Origin: Chitinophaga agri
GTDB lineage: Bacteria; Bacteroidota; Bacteroidia; Chitinophagales; Chitinophagaceae
Direction of reading: 5' to 3'
DNA: 64,000 bases
NCBI RefSeq assembly: GCF_010093065.1
Contig: NZ_CP048113.1
Coordinates: forward strand, 6,032,001-6,096,000
Made by a program: the position numbers and the translations under genes. Positions 28,346 through 36,957 of the stretch are shown piece after piece; positions within the stretch are counted from its first letter, which is position 1, and every line of letters begins with the position of its first letter. The notes under the pieces were generated by a model. The model did no database searches, was not told the DNA's origin, and saw only the letters and a list, made by a program, of their open reading frames with translations.

Positions 28346-29872
28346 ATGTTCCGGAGGTTTATTTATATGACTGCCTGTCTGCTGCTGATCAGTCAGTACG
28401 GGTGTAAAAAGTTCCTGAATGTGGAGCCGCTGGACCGGCTTTCAGGGAATACTTTCTTCAAGACAGCCAAAGATGTGGAAGATAATGCCTGGGATATCTA
28501 CGGTCTTTTCAGAGATGCAACTGGTTCCTGTCCGTTATTTGCACTCGCCGGAGAAGCGAGAGGGGGTATGCTGGCAATGTCTCCCAAAAGTGATGGCGCT
28601 GACAGGACGTTTGTTGACTTTGTCGCGCAGAATAATCTCATCCCGGTTATTTACAGACCGGCAGGAAAAGAGTTCTGGGATATTTTCGACCTTTACATGC
28701 TGGCTGACTGGAAGCCCTTCTATCGCGTTATACAGGCCTGTAATATCCTTATATATGAAGTAGACAGGCGGAGTATCCCCGACCTTAGTGAGGACCGTAA
28801 AAAGGCTTATAAAGCCGAGGCTACCTTTATGCGTTGTATGGCCTATTTCATTATGGTCAGATTATGGGGGGATGTAGTGTACTACACTGATGCCTATCAC
28901 CAGGCTCCAATGGCCAGGGAGAAAATGGTGACGGTGGTTAATAACTGTATCACCGAACTGACCGCTGTACTGCCTGATATGCCCTGGACGTTCTCCGAGC
29001 CAGCCTATCAGGGTGCCAGAGCCAGCAGGGGGGCAGCGATGGCCTTACTCATGGAGTTCCATATGTGGAATGCCGGTTTTGATAAAGTGAACGCCTCCCA
29101 GCATTACCAGGCAACCGATGACCTGGGCGATCAGCTGATAAAAAGCGGTGCTTATACACTGTTGCCGATAGAAGAATCATTCACCATCTTCAAGGGCCGC
29201 TCAAGGGAAAGCCTGTTTGATATCGTGATCAGCTCCAACTACGGAGAAGGACTGGCCGAGAAATGGAATGACCTGTCTGAGTTTGTGGTACATTATCCTT
29301 ATAAACGTCCCGCCAATGGTCACCAGTACAGCTTCACCTACTTCCGTGCGGAATACCTGCGCAGACTGTATCCTTCCGGTGTACCTGACGCACGCATAGA
29401 GATGTGGTTTGACTCCCAGATGTTTGCCAACGACGGTACCTTTATGTTCCTCAAATATAACAGCGTTTACGAACAGGGTAATGCGGACGTGAATGTGGAT
29501 AACAACCTTATTGTCTTAAGATATGCAGGCGCCATTCTGTTGAGAGCAGAAGCACTGGCAGAACTCGGAAAATATGATCAGGCCACTGAGATGATGAACA
29601 TGATCCGCCTGAGAGCCAAAACAAGGCTTTACCAGGGAGGTACTCCTGCCGCCCTGAAAGATGCCATCTTCACTGAAAGGGCCAAAGAATTAATGATGGA
29701 AGGGCATTATTATTTCGACCTGGTACGTACCGGCCGTGTCACCAGTCAGCAATGGTGTTATTACCCGCTCACGCAGGCACAGTTCGATAACGGTGGATGG
29801 ACATGGCCTATCAATACTGCTGCGCTGGATAATAACCCTTATATGCAACTGAACAACTATTGGTTAAGATAA
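28346..29872 (+). CDS. SusD/RagB-like surface lipoprotein (second pair)
   Basis: 508 residues with lipobox Cys20 (SQYGCKKFLN). SusD features are the N-terminal LSGNTFFKTAKDVEDNAWDIY, the central EATFMRCMAYFIMVRLWGDVVYYT, and the C-terminal AIFTERAKELMMEGHYYFDLVRTG with WPINTAALDNNP. It differs clearly from the first SusD, so the two pairs are not a recent duplication and may bind different ligands. A second fasciclin gene follows 10 bases on. Confidence 0.95.
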   Translation: MFRRFIYMTACLLLISQYGCKKFLNVEPLDRLSGNTFFKTAKDVEDNAWDIYGLFRDATGSCPLFALAGEARGGMLAMSPKSDGADRTFVDFVAQNNLIPVIYRPAGKEFWDIFDLYMLADWKPFYRVIQACNILIYEVDRRSIPDLSEDRKKAYKAEATFMRCMAYFIMVRLWGDVVYYTDAYHQAPMAREKMVTVVNNCITELTAVLPDMPWTFSEPAYQGARASRGAAMALLMEFHMWNAGFDKVNASQHYQATDDLGDQLIKSGAYTLLPIEESFTIFKGRSRESLFDIVISSNYGEGLAEKWNDLSEFVVHYPYKRPANGHQYSFTYFRAEYLRRLYPSGVPDARIEMWFDSQMFANDGTFMFLKYNSVYEQGNADVNVDNNLIVLRYAGAILLRAEALAELGKYDQATEMMNMIRLRAKTRLYQGGTPAALKDAIFTERAKELMMEGHYYFDLVRTGRVTSQQWCYYPLTQAQFDNGGWTWPINTAALDNNPYMQLNNYWLR

Positions 29873-29882
29873 AAACAGTTTT

Positions 29883-30584
29883 ATGCGTACAATACTGTAT
29901 GTAATGACGGCGCTGCTACTGGTGTGCTGCGCCTGTAGTAAAGACAAATACTACCAGGACTCTGGTAAACATGATCCTGCGTTTAAAGGAACTGCCATGG
30001 ATTACCTGGACGCAGTACCTTTCTACTTTGACTCTGTAGCCACTATTGTAAGACTGGCAGGAATGGAAGAAGTATTTAATAATGATACACTGACGTTTTT
30101 CGCACCTACTGACAGAAGTGTACTCAGCCTCGTCCGGTTCTTAAACGGAGAACTGTACAGACAGGGATACGATACACTGAAAACACTGGCTGATGTGCCA
30201 CAGGCTATCTGGCAGAAGTACCTGCAGATGTATATGTTCCACGGTAGTAATGAACTGAAGGATTATCCACAGATAGATTATAACCTGCTTAACACCTATC
30301 CCGGGCAGGGCTACCTCTCCTGGTTCGGTACACCTATGAACATCGGCGTGGTATACAACGATGATAATGGTGTGAAATACGTTGGTTACCGCCAACTGAC
30401 ACTCGCCTGGATACCGAATCCCGCCCGGCCCAAAGAAAACTGGACGATCGAGTATATCGCATCCTGCAACATCACCACCTATAACGGTGTAGTGCATACG
30501 ATCAATAACAATCACCTCTTTTTTGGTTTCAGCCCTTATCTCTTTTTATCCGACGTTATCACCGCCCAGGAAAACGGAGGTTGA
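29883..30584 (+). CDS. Fasciclin-domain lipoprotein
   Basis: 233 residues with a lipoprotein leader (LLLVCCACSKDKY, Cys18). One fasciclin/FAS1 domain covers about 35-225, with NDTLTFFAPTDRSVLSLVRF as the conserved first motif and NGVVHTINNNHLFFG as the second. It is the same architecture as the N-terminal part of the protein at 22519 but without CBM6 modules. FAS1 domains mediate cell or matrix adhesion. The next gene starts right after its stop. Confidence 0.88.
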   Translation: MRTILYVMTALLLVCCACSKDKYYQDSGKHDPAFKGTAMDYLDAVPFYFDSVATIVRLAGMEEVFNNDTLTFFAPTDRSVLSLVRFLNGELYRQGYDTLKTLADVPQAIWQKYLQMYMFHGSNELKDYPQIDYNLLNTYPGQGYLSWFGTPMNIGVVYNDDNGVKYVGYRQLTLAWIPNPARPKENWTIEYIASCNITTYNGVVHTINNNHLFFGFSPYLFLSDVITAQENGG

Positions 30585-30601
30585 CAAAAAGCCTGTATCA
30601 C

Positions 30602-32173
30602 ATGAGAATAATTACAATAGCCGCGCTGCTGATGCTGGTCATTACAGCCTGCAAGAAAGAAGAGAAGTTTGACGATCCATACGCTGGTGGTCAGGAACCG
30701 CTAGGGGTGCAACTGAGTACTGAAACGCCTGCTCCTTCAGAGGCTGCTCCTGGTACCATGATACTCTTCAAAGGAAAGGGACTCGTGAAACATAAAGATG
30801 CATTGCGCTTTAATTTCAACGGTGAGTCCGCCGAGATCATGAAAGTGGATTCCGCCAGTATCCAGGTAAAAGTACCGAATACTGCCAGTACCGGTGTGAC
30901 TTCCGTAACCATAGGTGACCAGATCTTTTTCGGACCGATCTTCAGGGTAAGAGGTAACCTGGATATTGACAACAATTATAAAGTTGTAGTGGGTGCCAGC
31001 AGCTGGGTCAACGATGTGTACCGTTACGCTGATGGCAGACTCTTACTGATAGGTGACTTTCTCGACTATGAACGTAAAGGGATCGTACGTCCTATCAGCA
31101 GGATCGTAATGACATCACGTGATGGAGAGATGGATCGTAGTCTGCAGTCAGGCAGGGGCGCCGATGGTTCATTGAACAGTATAGCAGCATTGCCGAATGG
31201 TAAACTGGTGGTGGCCGGTAGCTTTGCTTCCTACGACATTCACCAGGCAGAGATCCATAATATCACTGTGTTGAACAGTAACGGCTCACTGGACTCAGTC
31301 AGTGTCAAGACATTTACAGACAGAGATACGGTTCCCTCTTTCAATGGAGGGACAGACGGCCGCATCTCCAAAGTATTTGTACATAATAACCGTATCACAG
31401 CGATAGGTAATTTTAACTATTATCTGCAGTTTGTATATGGTCAGTCGGACTATCTGAAAGAGCGTGATTCGCTGGTGACGGATAGTATCCTGGTGCGTCA
31501 GTTAGCCCGTTTTCATCCGGATGGTTCACTGGACTCTTCGTTTAACTATGATCTGGCGCGACACAGAAGTTTTGACGGCCCTAATGGCCCTATTGCAGAT
31601 GCTTACCAGCAGGCAGATGGCAAGATCATTATAGTCGGACGCTTCACCCGCTATAATGGCCAGCCTGCACCTTACATTGCCCGTATAAATACTGATGGTA
31701 GCCTGGACCCCGGATTTGCCGGTACCGGTGCCGATAATACGATCGGCTCCATCCGCTTCAATGAAACTACTCAGCGGTTTATACTCTCGGGACAGTTCAT
31801 CAAATTTGATGGTTCTCCTGCCGCAGGACTGGTGATGTTAAAGGCAGATGGTACCGTCGATGCACAATTCCATGCACAGGCCAGGGCCAGTGGTGAAAAC
31901 TATTGGTATGCACAACAGCTGAGTAACGGTATGATCGTTGTCAATGGCAGTTTTAACAGTTACCAGGGCGTGCATCGCAGTGGTTTCATGGTACTGGACA
32001 ATAAAGGCAGTCTGGCACAGGGGTATAACAATACCGGCGACTTCTCAGGTACCCTAGTGAAGGTATTTGAAACCACCAATAGTTCCGGACAAACACAGGC
32101 TTTGCTCATGGGAAGGTTCGGCCGCTTCAATGAAAAAGACATCAGTAACGTAGTCCGCCTGTTATTCAAATGA
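30602..32173 (+). CDS. Lipoprotein with TIG-like domain and delta-60 repeats (DUF5008-like)
   Basis: 523 residues from the ATG at 30602. A TTG 21 bases earlier is in frame, but the ATG starts the leader exactly (MRIITIAALLMLVITACKKE, Cys17). An IPT/TIG-like immunoglobulin domain lies at about 40-125 (SEAAPGTMILFKGKGL; VKVPNTASTGVTSVTIG). The rest is a beta-propeller-like array of delta-60 repeats with the signature 'L-x-DGKIIIVGRFTxYNG ... IARINTDGSLDPGF' in degenerate copies. No catalytic residues stand out. The N-terminal part resembles DUF5008 as I remember it. Likely a surface binding protein of the operon. Confidence 0.8.
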   Translation: MRIITIAALLMLVITACKKEEKFDDPYAGGQEPLGVQLSTETPAPSEAAPGTMILFKGKGLVKHKDALRFNFNGESAEIMKVDSASIQVKVPNTASTGVTSVTIGDQIFFGPIFRVRGNLDIDNNYKVVVGASSWVNDVYRYADGRLLLIGDFLDYERKGIVRPISRIVMTSRDGEMDRSLQSGRGADGSLNSIAALPNGKLVVAGSFASYDIHQAEIHNITVLNSNGSLDSVSVKTFTDRDTVPSFNGGTDGRISKVFVHNNRITAIGNFNYYLQFVYGQSDYLKERDSLVTDSILVRQLARFHPDGSLDSSFNYDLARHRSFDGPNGPIADAYQQADGKIIIVGRFTRYNGQPAPYIARINTDGSLDPGFAGTGADNTIGSIRFNETTQRFILSGQFIKFDGSPAAGLVMLKADGTVDAQFHAQARASGENYWYAQQLSNGMIVVNGSFNSYQGVHRSGFMVLDNKGSLAQGYNNTGDFSGTLVKVFETTNSSGQTQALLMGRFGRFNEKDISNVVRLLFK

Positions 32174-32190
32174 TTAAACTAACTGTATTT

Positions 32191-33915
32191 ATGAAGAAGC
32201 TCAGATGGCTTACGCTTATCATCGGTATACTTTGTACAGCCTGTAACAAAGGCTTTGACAGACTGCTGGAAGAAAGAGAGTATGAAGATACCACCGGTGT
32301 AACCGGCAGGCAACCTAAAATACTTTTCCTGGTGATAGATGGCGCCCGCGGTGAATCTGTCAGAAACGTACCTGCTAATCACCTGCAGTCGCTTGGCGAC
32401 AACGCGATCTATTCCTGGAACAGCCTCAGTGATACGATCAGTCTGACATCCACAGGATGGGCAGACCTGCTCACAGGTGTCCGTAAGGAAAAACACGGCG
32501 TTGTTAAAAGTGATTTCAGTGATAATAAATTATCGCAGTACCCTGTTTTCTTCAAATATATCAAGGCACGTATACCGGGGTTCCGTATAGCAGCTTACAG
32601 TGCCAGTGATTCACTGGGTAAAATGCTTATTACCGATGCAGATGTGAACCGTACGTTCGGTGGAGATGATGATGCTACCGAACAGGCCATCCTGGAAGAA
32701 CTGAAGACAGATACTGCCGGACTGGTATTCGGACAATTCAGCCAGGTGGCAACTGCCGGTAAAGCATACGGATATGATGCCAGCATTCCGGAATATAAAG
32801 CGGCCATCCTGAAGGTAGATGAGTATATCGGTAATATCATGAATGCCCTCAGACAGCGCAGGAACTATTCGCAGGAAAGCTGGCTGGTCGTGGTGACCTC
32901 TGCTACCGGTGGCCCGCACGTCCTGACATCAGACGAGGATGATGGTACAATTCTCAGTAATCCTAAAGTCAATACGTTCACCATCTTTTATTCCCCCAGG
33001 TACATGCCGAATTTTATTGATCGTCCATATACCGGTAACCGCTATACCGGTAAATCTGTTCGGTTGTATGGTAAAACGGCCGGCGACGCCGTTTATGCGG
33101 ATATCAGTCAGGGAAAGGAAGACCTGAACCTGGGTAAGACAAACGAAGTAACGATTGCCCTGAAGATCAAAAAGAACAAGACTATTTATGGCGACTATTC
33201 CTATACCTATCCCAATATTATTGGTAACAACCTCTCCCTGGACTGGTGGAAGAACACCGGCTGGAGCATGTCTCTGGAAACAAATGCCTGGGGCGTGCAT
33301 TATGGACAGGCAGGTGCCGGCTTCAATATGGTGACCGGTGCGAACATCGCTGATGGTAAATGGCACGATCTGACAGCTGTATTCCTCAACAGAGATAACA
33401 AACGTTTCATCCGCCTGTTCACCGACGGTAATTTCAATACAGAACAGGAGATCACTTCCTATGGCAATTTTGATAACGGATCGCCGGTAACGCTGGGCTG
33501 GGTGCCTGGTAACGTAGTAGACGATAACCGCTGGCTGAATGCGAATATCACGGAGATCCGTTTCTGGAGAGCTGCATTACCTGACAGTGTGATACGCACT
33601 TATGTGTGTGCGGAAGAACTGCCTTCTTCACACCCCTACAGAGACTATCTGATCGGCTACTGGCCCTGCCGCGATGGTTTCGGCGGTGTATTCAAAGATC
33701 AGACGGAATACCAGCATGACTTCGTGATACATGGTGCTTATCAATGGGATGATTTTAATGACCTGATGTGTCCAAGTACCGCCACTAACCTGGCACAGCT
33801 GGTACCACAGCCGGTAGATGTGGCCCGTCAGATACTAAACTGGCTGCAGATAGCAGCCGATACAAAATGGGAGCTGGATGGAAGAGTATGGGTCACTTCC
33901 TATACTTCTATCTGA
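32191..33915 (+). CDS. Lipoprotein with degenerate phosphodiesterase domain and LamG-type domain
   Basis: 574 residues from the ATG at 32191 (lipobox Cys18, ILCTACNK). Residues 42-275 have the alkaline phosphatase/nucleotide pyrophosphatase fold: ILFLVIDGARG with Asp50, a threonine loop (SLTSTGWADLLTG), and VDEYIGNIMNAL. But the two metal-binding signatures are broken. The family's D-x-x-GH at this place reads ATAGK (Ala187, Lys191), and the SDHG motif reads SATG (Ala238, Thr239). The C-terminal half, about 300-510, is a concanavalin/LamG jelly roll (LDWWKNTGWSMSLETNAW; WHDLTAVFLNRDNKRFIRLF). So it is probably a binding protein, not an enzyme. The gene overlaps the previous one's end if read from the earlier ATG at 32170. 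Confidence 0.8.
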   Translation: MKKLRWLTLIIGILCTACNKGFDRLLEEREYEDTTGVTGRQPKILFLVIDGARGESVRNVPANHLQSLGDNAIYSWNSLSDTISLTSTGWADLLTGVRKEKHGVVKSDFSDNKLSQYPVFFKYIKARIPGFRIAAYSASDSLGKMLITDADVNRTFGGDDDATEQAILEELKTDTAGLVFGQFSQVATAGKAYGYDASIPEYKAAILKVDEYIGNIMNALRQRRNYSQESWLVVVTSATGGPHVLTSDEDDGTILSNPKVNTFTIFYSPRYMPNFIDRPYTGNRYTGKSVRLYGKTAGDAVYADISQGKEDLNLGKTNEVTIALKIKKNKTIYGDYSYTYPNIIGNNLSLDWWKNTGWSMSLETNAWGVHYGQAGAGFNMVTGANIADGKWHDLTAVFLNRDNKRFIRLFTDGNFNTEQEITSYGNFDNGSPVTLGWVPGNVVDDNRWLNANITEIRFWRAALPDSVIRTYVCAEELPSSHPYRDYLIGYWPCRDGFGGVFKDQTEYQHDFVIHGAYQWDDFNDLMCPSTATNLAQLVPQPVDVARQILNWLQIAADTKWELDGRVWVTSYTSI

Positions 33916-33945
33916 CCGAATTTTTAACATTGCAAACACGCTGAT

Positions 33946-35328
33946 ATGAATAATAAGATATTCTTTGTGTTGTTGATAGTATGTGTGTCAGGAATGTGGT
34001 CCTGTAAAAAGGACGACAAGTTCACTGACGAAAGGCTGTCTCCGGTGAACGTCGCTATCCGCAGTACCAACGGACGTATCACGATACCCACCGGTAATAA
34101 TTATACCCGTACTACCGACTATGTGAATATACCAGTACAGATCATATTGTCAGCACCAGCGCCAAAACTATTCACTGTAGATGTGAATGTGAATAACGAT
34201 ACCGTGCAGCATATGATCGATGCCGGACAACTGGGAGATGCCGTATTACTGGACGAGAGCTATTACCAGTTGCCCAAGGTCGCCGAGCTCCGGTTTGGCA
34301 TTGATACGCTTTCATTACCCCTGCAGATCAGTATGCAGGCAATAGAGAAGCACTATGGTAAAACGCTGGTACTCGCTGTTGATCTCGATGATGTGGGTAA
34401 ACAGAATACGCTGGATGCTGCAGGTAAGATGGCGCTTATCCTGATCAATACTGCCGAAGTGATCAGGGAGGAGGATATTCATTATCTGTACTTCACAGGT
34501 GGCGGAAGTGTATTGAAACAGCCTTCCGGTACTGATCATGTGCTGGGCACCAGCTTTGTGGTGTTGCCGGTAAGTGTGACATTGGGTGGTGTAGCGGGTG
34601 GTGCATTTACGGTGAATGTAAGTACCAATGCAGACACTGCGCAGGCACTTATCGATGATGGTACACTGGCAGGTTCCACCTTGCTGAAAGAAGGTGATGA
34701 CTATACCATACCATCCACATTATCATTTCCTGCAAATAGTAATACTGCACGGTTCAACCTGGTTGTCAATACCGCATCACTTAAAAAGTATGAGCTGAAT
34801 AAACCAGTACTGGCGCTGAGTCTGAGCAGTCCTACCCGTCACCTGCTGGATGCGACCCGCAGTACTGTAGTGATGGAGTTAGATCCTTCGAAGCTCATAG
34901 AAACAGATATTACCAATACCAATATTGGTTATAAAACACAGTACGAGAATACCAGTAATGCAAATGAAACGTCGGGTAAGCTGATCGATAACAATGTCAA
35001 TTCAAAGTTCCTGTTATTTAACTTCTCAACCCTGTGGGCGCAGCTGGAATTTGCCACACCGCAAACCACCGGCGCCTATACGATGACATCTGCTAATGAT
35101 GCGCCGGAGCGTGACCCTAAGAACTGGACTATTGAAGGATCTGACAATGGTACTGACTGGATAGTGCTTGATACACGTACCGATCAGTCATTTGGTTCCC
35201 GGTTTCTGACGGTGAAATATACATTTTCCAACCAGGTAGCATATAAATTCTACCGGCTGAATGTAACCGCTGTGAAGAACAGTGATTTATTTCAGTTGGC
35301 AGAATGGCGGCTGTTAAAGCGCCCATAA
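33946..35328 (+). CDS. Lipoprotein with two DUF1735 domains and a discoidin (F5/8 type C) domain
   Basis: 460 residues with lipobox Cys20 (GMWSCKKDD). Two copies of the DUF1735 (BT_3987-type) immunoglobulin-like domain lie at about 30-165 and 185-310. Each has the 'D--QA-IDDG-L---LL-EG-DY-IPS-L-F' pattern. The C-terminal 140 residues form a galactose-binding-like F5/8 type C domain (KLIDNNVNSKFLLFNF; DPKNWTIEGSDNGTDWIVLD; KFYRLNVTA). Such proteins are usually surface glycan-binding or host-glycan-targeting proteins in SusC/D loci. It is the last gene of the block, with a terminator 39 bases later. Confidence 0.85.
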   Translation: MNNKIFFVLLIVCVSGMWSCKKDDKFTDERLSPVNVAIRSTNGRITIPTGNNYTRTTDYVNIPVQIILSAPAPKLFTVDVNVNNDTVQHMIDAGQLGDAVLLDESYYQLPKVAELRFGIDTLSLPLQISMQAIEKHYGKTLVLAVDLDDVGKQNTLDAAGKMALILINTAEVIREEDIHYLYFTGGGSVLKQPSGTDHVLGTSFVVLPVSVTLGGVAGGAFTVNVSTNADTAQALIDDGTLAGSTLLKEGDDYTIPSTLSFPANSNTARFNLVVNTASLKKYELNKPVLALSLSSPTRHLLDATRSTVVMELDPSKLIETDITNTNIGYKTQYENTSNANETSGKLIDNNVNSKFLLFNFSTLWAQLEFATPQTTGAYTMTSANDAPERDPKNWTIEGSDNGTDWIVLDTRTDQSFGSRFLTVKYTFSNQVAYKFYRLNVTAVKNSDLFQLAEWRLLKRP

Positions 35329-35367
35329 TATTCCTGTTCCCTCAAAATCAGGAGGTTTTAGATCCAC

Positions 35368-35396
35368 AGGCCGGTATTTCTACCGGCCTTGCCTTT
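35368..35396 (+). terminator. Intrinsic terminator ending the 18.1-35.3 kb block
   Basis: A perfect 9-bp GC-rich stem (35368-35376 with 35381-35389) and a TTTC loop, followed by TGCCTTTTTCT. It is the only strong terminator seen after 18.1 kb in this direction, so the ten preceding genes can form one transcript. Confidence 0.85.
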
Positions 35397-35581
35397 TTCT
35401 GGTCAGTTCAGTTCGGCTGTTCCAACGTTAAAATAGTTCGTTTTCGATGCCACAGCAGATACATTTTATTAAATCAGCAGGCATTCCCTGGATATTGTGC
35501 ACCTTAATAATGGATACATACAAACAGGGTCTTTTGGCGCTAAAAGTCGCCACCTGATCATGTTGTTTTAAGGGTACCAGG

Positions 35582-35662
35582 AGGTCACTATAAGGTCACC
35601 TCAAGGGCACTTCAATATCCCCCCGATATTGAAGTGCCCTTGAGGTGACCTTATAGTGACCT
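35582..35662. repeat. Perfect 38-bp inverted repeat with CCCCC loop
   Basis: The arm 35582-35619 is the exact reverse complement of 35625-35662, with only CCCCC between. The left arm is made of 11-nt units: AGGTCACTATA, AGGTCACCTCA, AGGGCACTTCA, and a fourth, looser copy (AGGGTACCAGG) just before it at 35571-35581. No T-run follows the right arm, so it is not a standard terminator. It lies 100 bases before the next gene, inside an otherwise empty 436-base gap (35329-35764). It could form a very stable RNA hairpin or DNA cruciform. Confidence 0.95.
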
Positions 35663-35764
35663 TAAAGTAGCCTTTTCGTATAAAAGAAAGGAGGGCATTC
35701 AAAGGATACCGGAACCAGGTAATTCCGGTGTCATCTGTTATAAAAAATACTAATTTGAGGTCTT

Positions 35765-36313
35765 ATGAAGCTATCTCATCGGATGAAAATATTGATATTG
35801 ATGCTGTTAACGGCTGCGTCTGTCAGGGCACAGACGAGTGATAGTGCTTTGCAACAGATCAGACAGGTCTGTCAGGATGTGAACCAGCATATAACCTCGT
35901 ACAGGATGAAGGATGTATATATGGAGGGAATCAGTACGGAGGGGGCGACGGTACAGGGTTACTATGCAGGAGATACACTCCGGCTTATGGTGCAGGATGT
36001 GATGGGAGAGATGTATAAGTATCGGCTGGAAGTATATTATGAGGCGGACACACCGGTATTTTACTACGAAAGGCGGTATCTGTATGAAGTGCCTCTTTTC
36101 GATCCCGCATTTGACGTACATAAGTCAAAAGTCAGCGAGACAAGGGGGTATTTTACAGGCGGTAAGATGATCCGCTGGATAGATGAGAAAAACAGTATTT
36201 TCCAGCAACGGAATACTGCATTTATAAAAACAGAGCAGACATTCCTGAAAACGGCCGTAGATTTGCGCCAGGTACTAAACGCAGGGTATTTCGATCCTCC
36301 GGCTAATAAGTAA
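35765..36313 (+). CDS. Small secreted protein, unknown function
   Basis: 182 residues with a signal peptide ([14 protein letters not shown]). An in-frame ATG six codons later is an alternative start. The mature part starts with a helix ([17 protein letters not shown]), then has beta-rich, Tyr-rich sequence ([20 protein letters not shown]) and a final helix. It contains a single Cys in the mature part. I do not recognise a family. The macro-domain gene starts 4 bases after its stop, so the two are co-transcribed. Confidence 0.7.
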   Translation: MKLSHRMKILILMLLTAASVRAQTSDSALQQIRQVCQDVNQHITSYRMKDVYMEGISTEGATVQGYYAGDTLRLMVQDVMGEMYKYRLEVYYEADTPVFYYERRYLYEVPLFDPAFDVHKSKVSETRGYFTGGKMIRWIDEKNSIFQQRNTAFIKTEQTFLKTAVDLRQVLNAGYFDPPANK

Positions 36314-36317
36314 GCAT

Positions 36318-36833
36318 ATGAAAATTACACTGATACAGGGAGATATCACAAAGATGGAAGTGGATGCCATCGTCAATGCTGCTAATACATCGTTATTGGG
36401 AGGAGGTGGTGTAGATGGTGCTATTCACCGTGCCGGTGGTCCGGCTATCCTGGAAGAATGCCGACGGATCAGGGACCGGCAGGGCAGGTGTGCACCGGGT
36501 GAAGCTGTGATTACCACTGCGGGTAAGTTGCCTGCTAAATATGTGATCCATACGGTAGGACCTGTATGGAACAAGGGGAATGAGGAAGAGAAAGGACTGT
36601 TGCGGAGCGCTTATATCAGCAGTTTGCAGCTGGCCGTCAAAAATGGGGTTGGGACGATTGCGTTTCCCAATATCAGCACAGGCGTATATCGTTTCCCGAA
36701 AGAAGTAGCAGCGGAGATCGCTATAGCTGCTGTGAAGGATTTTATGGCGCAGGATAACAGGATAAGTAACCTGATATTCGTCTGCTACGAGAAAGAGAAC
36801 TATGATCTCTATTCGCGTATCCTGCAAAGTTAA
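36318..36833 (+). CDS. Macro-domain protein, O-acetyl-ADP-ribose deacetylase type
   Basis: 171 residues, a single macro domain. The ADP-ribose site is visible as [27 protein letters not shown] (Asn and Asp residues contact the ribose and adenine), followed by [12 protein letters not shown] and [16 protein letters not shown], the diphosphate loop. Length and motif order match bacterial YmdB/MacroD enzymes that hydrolyse O-acetyl-ADP-ribose and remove ADP-ribose from proteins. It is cytoplasmic and follows a secreted protein. A hairpin terminator lies 41 bases after the stop. Confidence 0.93.
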   Translation: MKITLIQGDITKMEVDAIVNAANTSLLGGGGVDGAIHRAGGPAILEECRRIRDRQGRCAPGEAVITTAGKLPAKYVIHTVGPVWNKGNEEEKGLLRSAYISSLQLAVKNGVGTIAFPNISTGVYRFPKEVAAEIAIAAVKDFMAQDNRISNLIFVCYEKENYDLYSRILQS

Positions 36834-36873
36834 AGGTAGGATTGATTTCTGGAGTAATATTATCTGGTAACAT

Positions 36874-36913
36874 AAAGCGTGGGCATGCCTGAAAAGGTGC
36901 TCACGCTTTTCTT
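36874..36913 (+). terminator. Intrinsic terminator after the macro-domain gene
   Basis: A 12-bp stem (36874-36885 with 36898-36909, one G-U pair) and a 12-base loop, followed by TCTTTTT. It ends the two-gene unit at 35765-36833 just before the GH172 gene. Confidence 0.8.
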
Positions 36914-36957
36914 TTTACCGGTTCATTTTGTACTTTTTGTATCAAAGCCAAAAGAAG

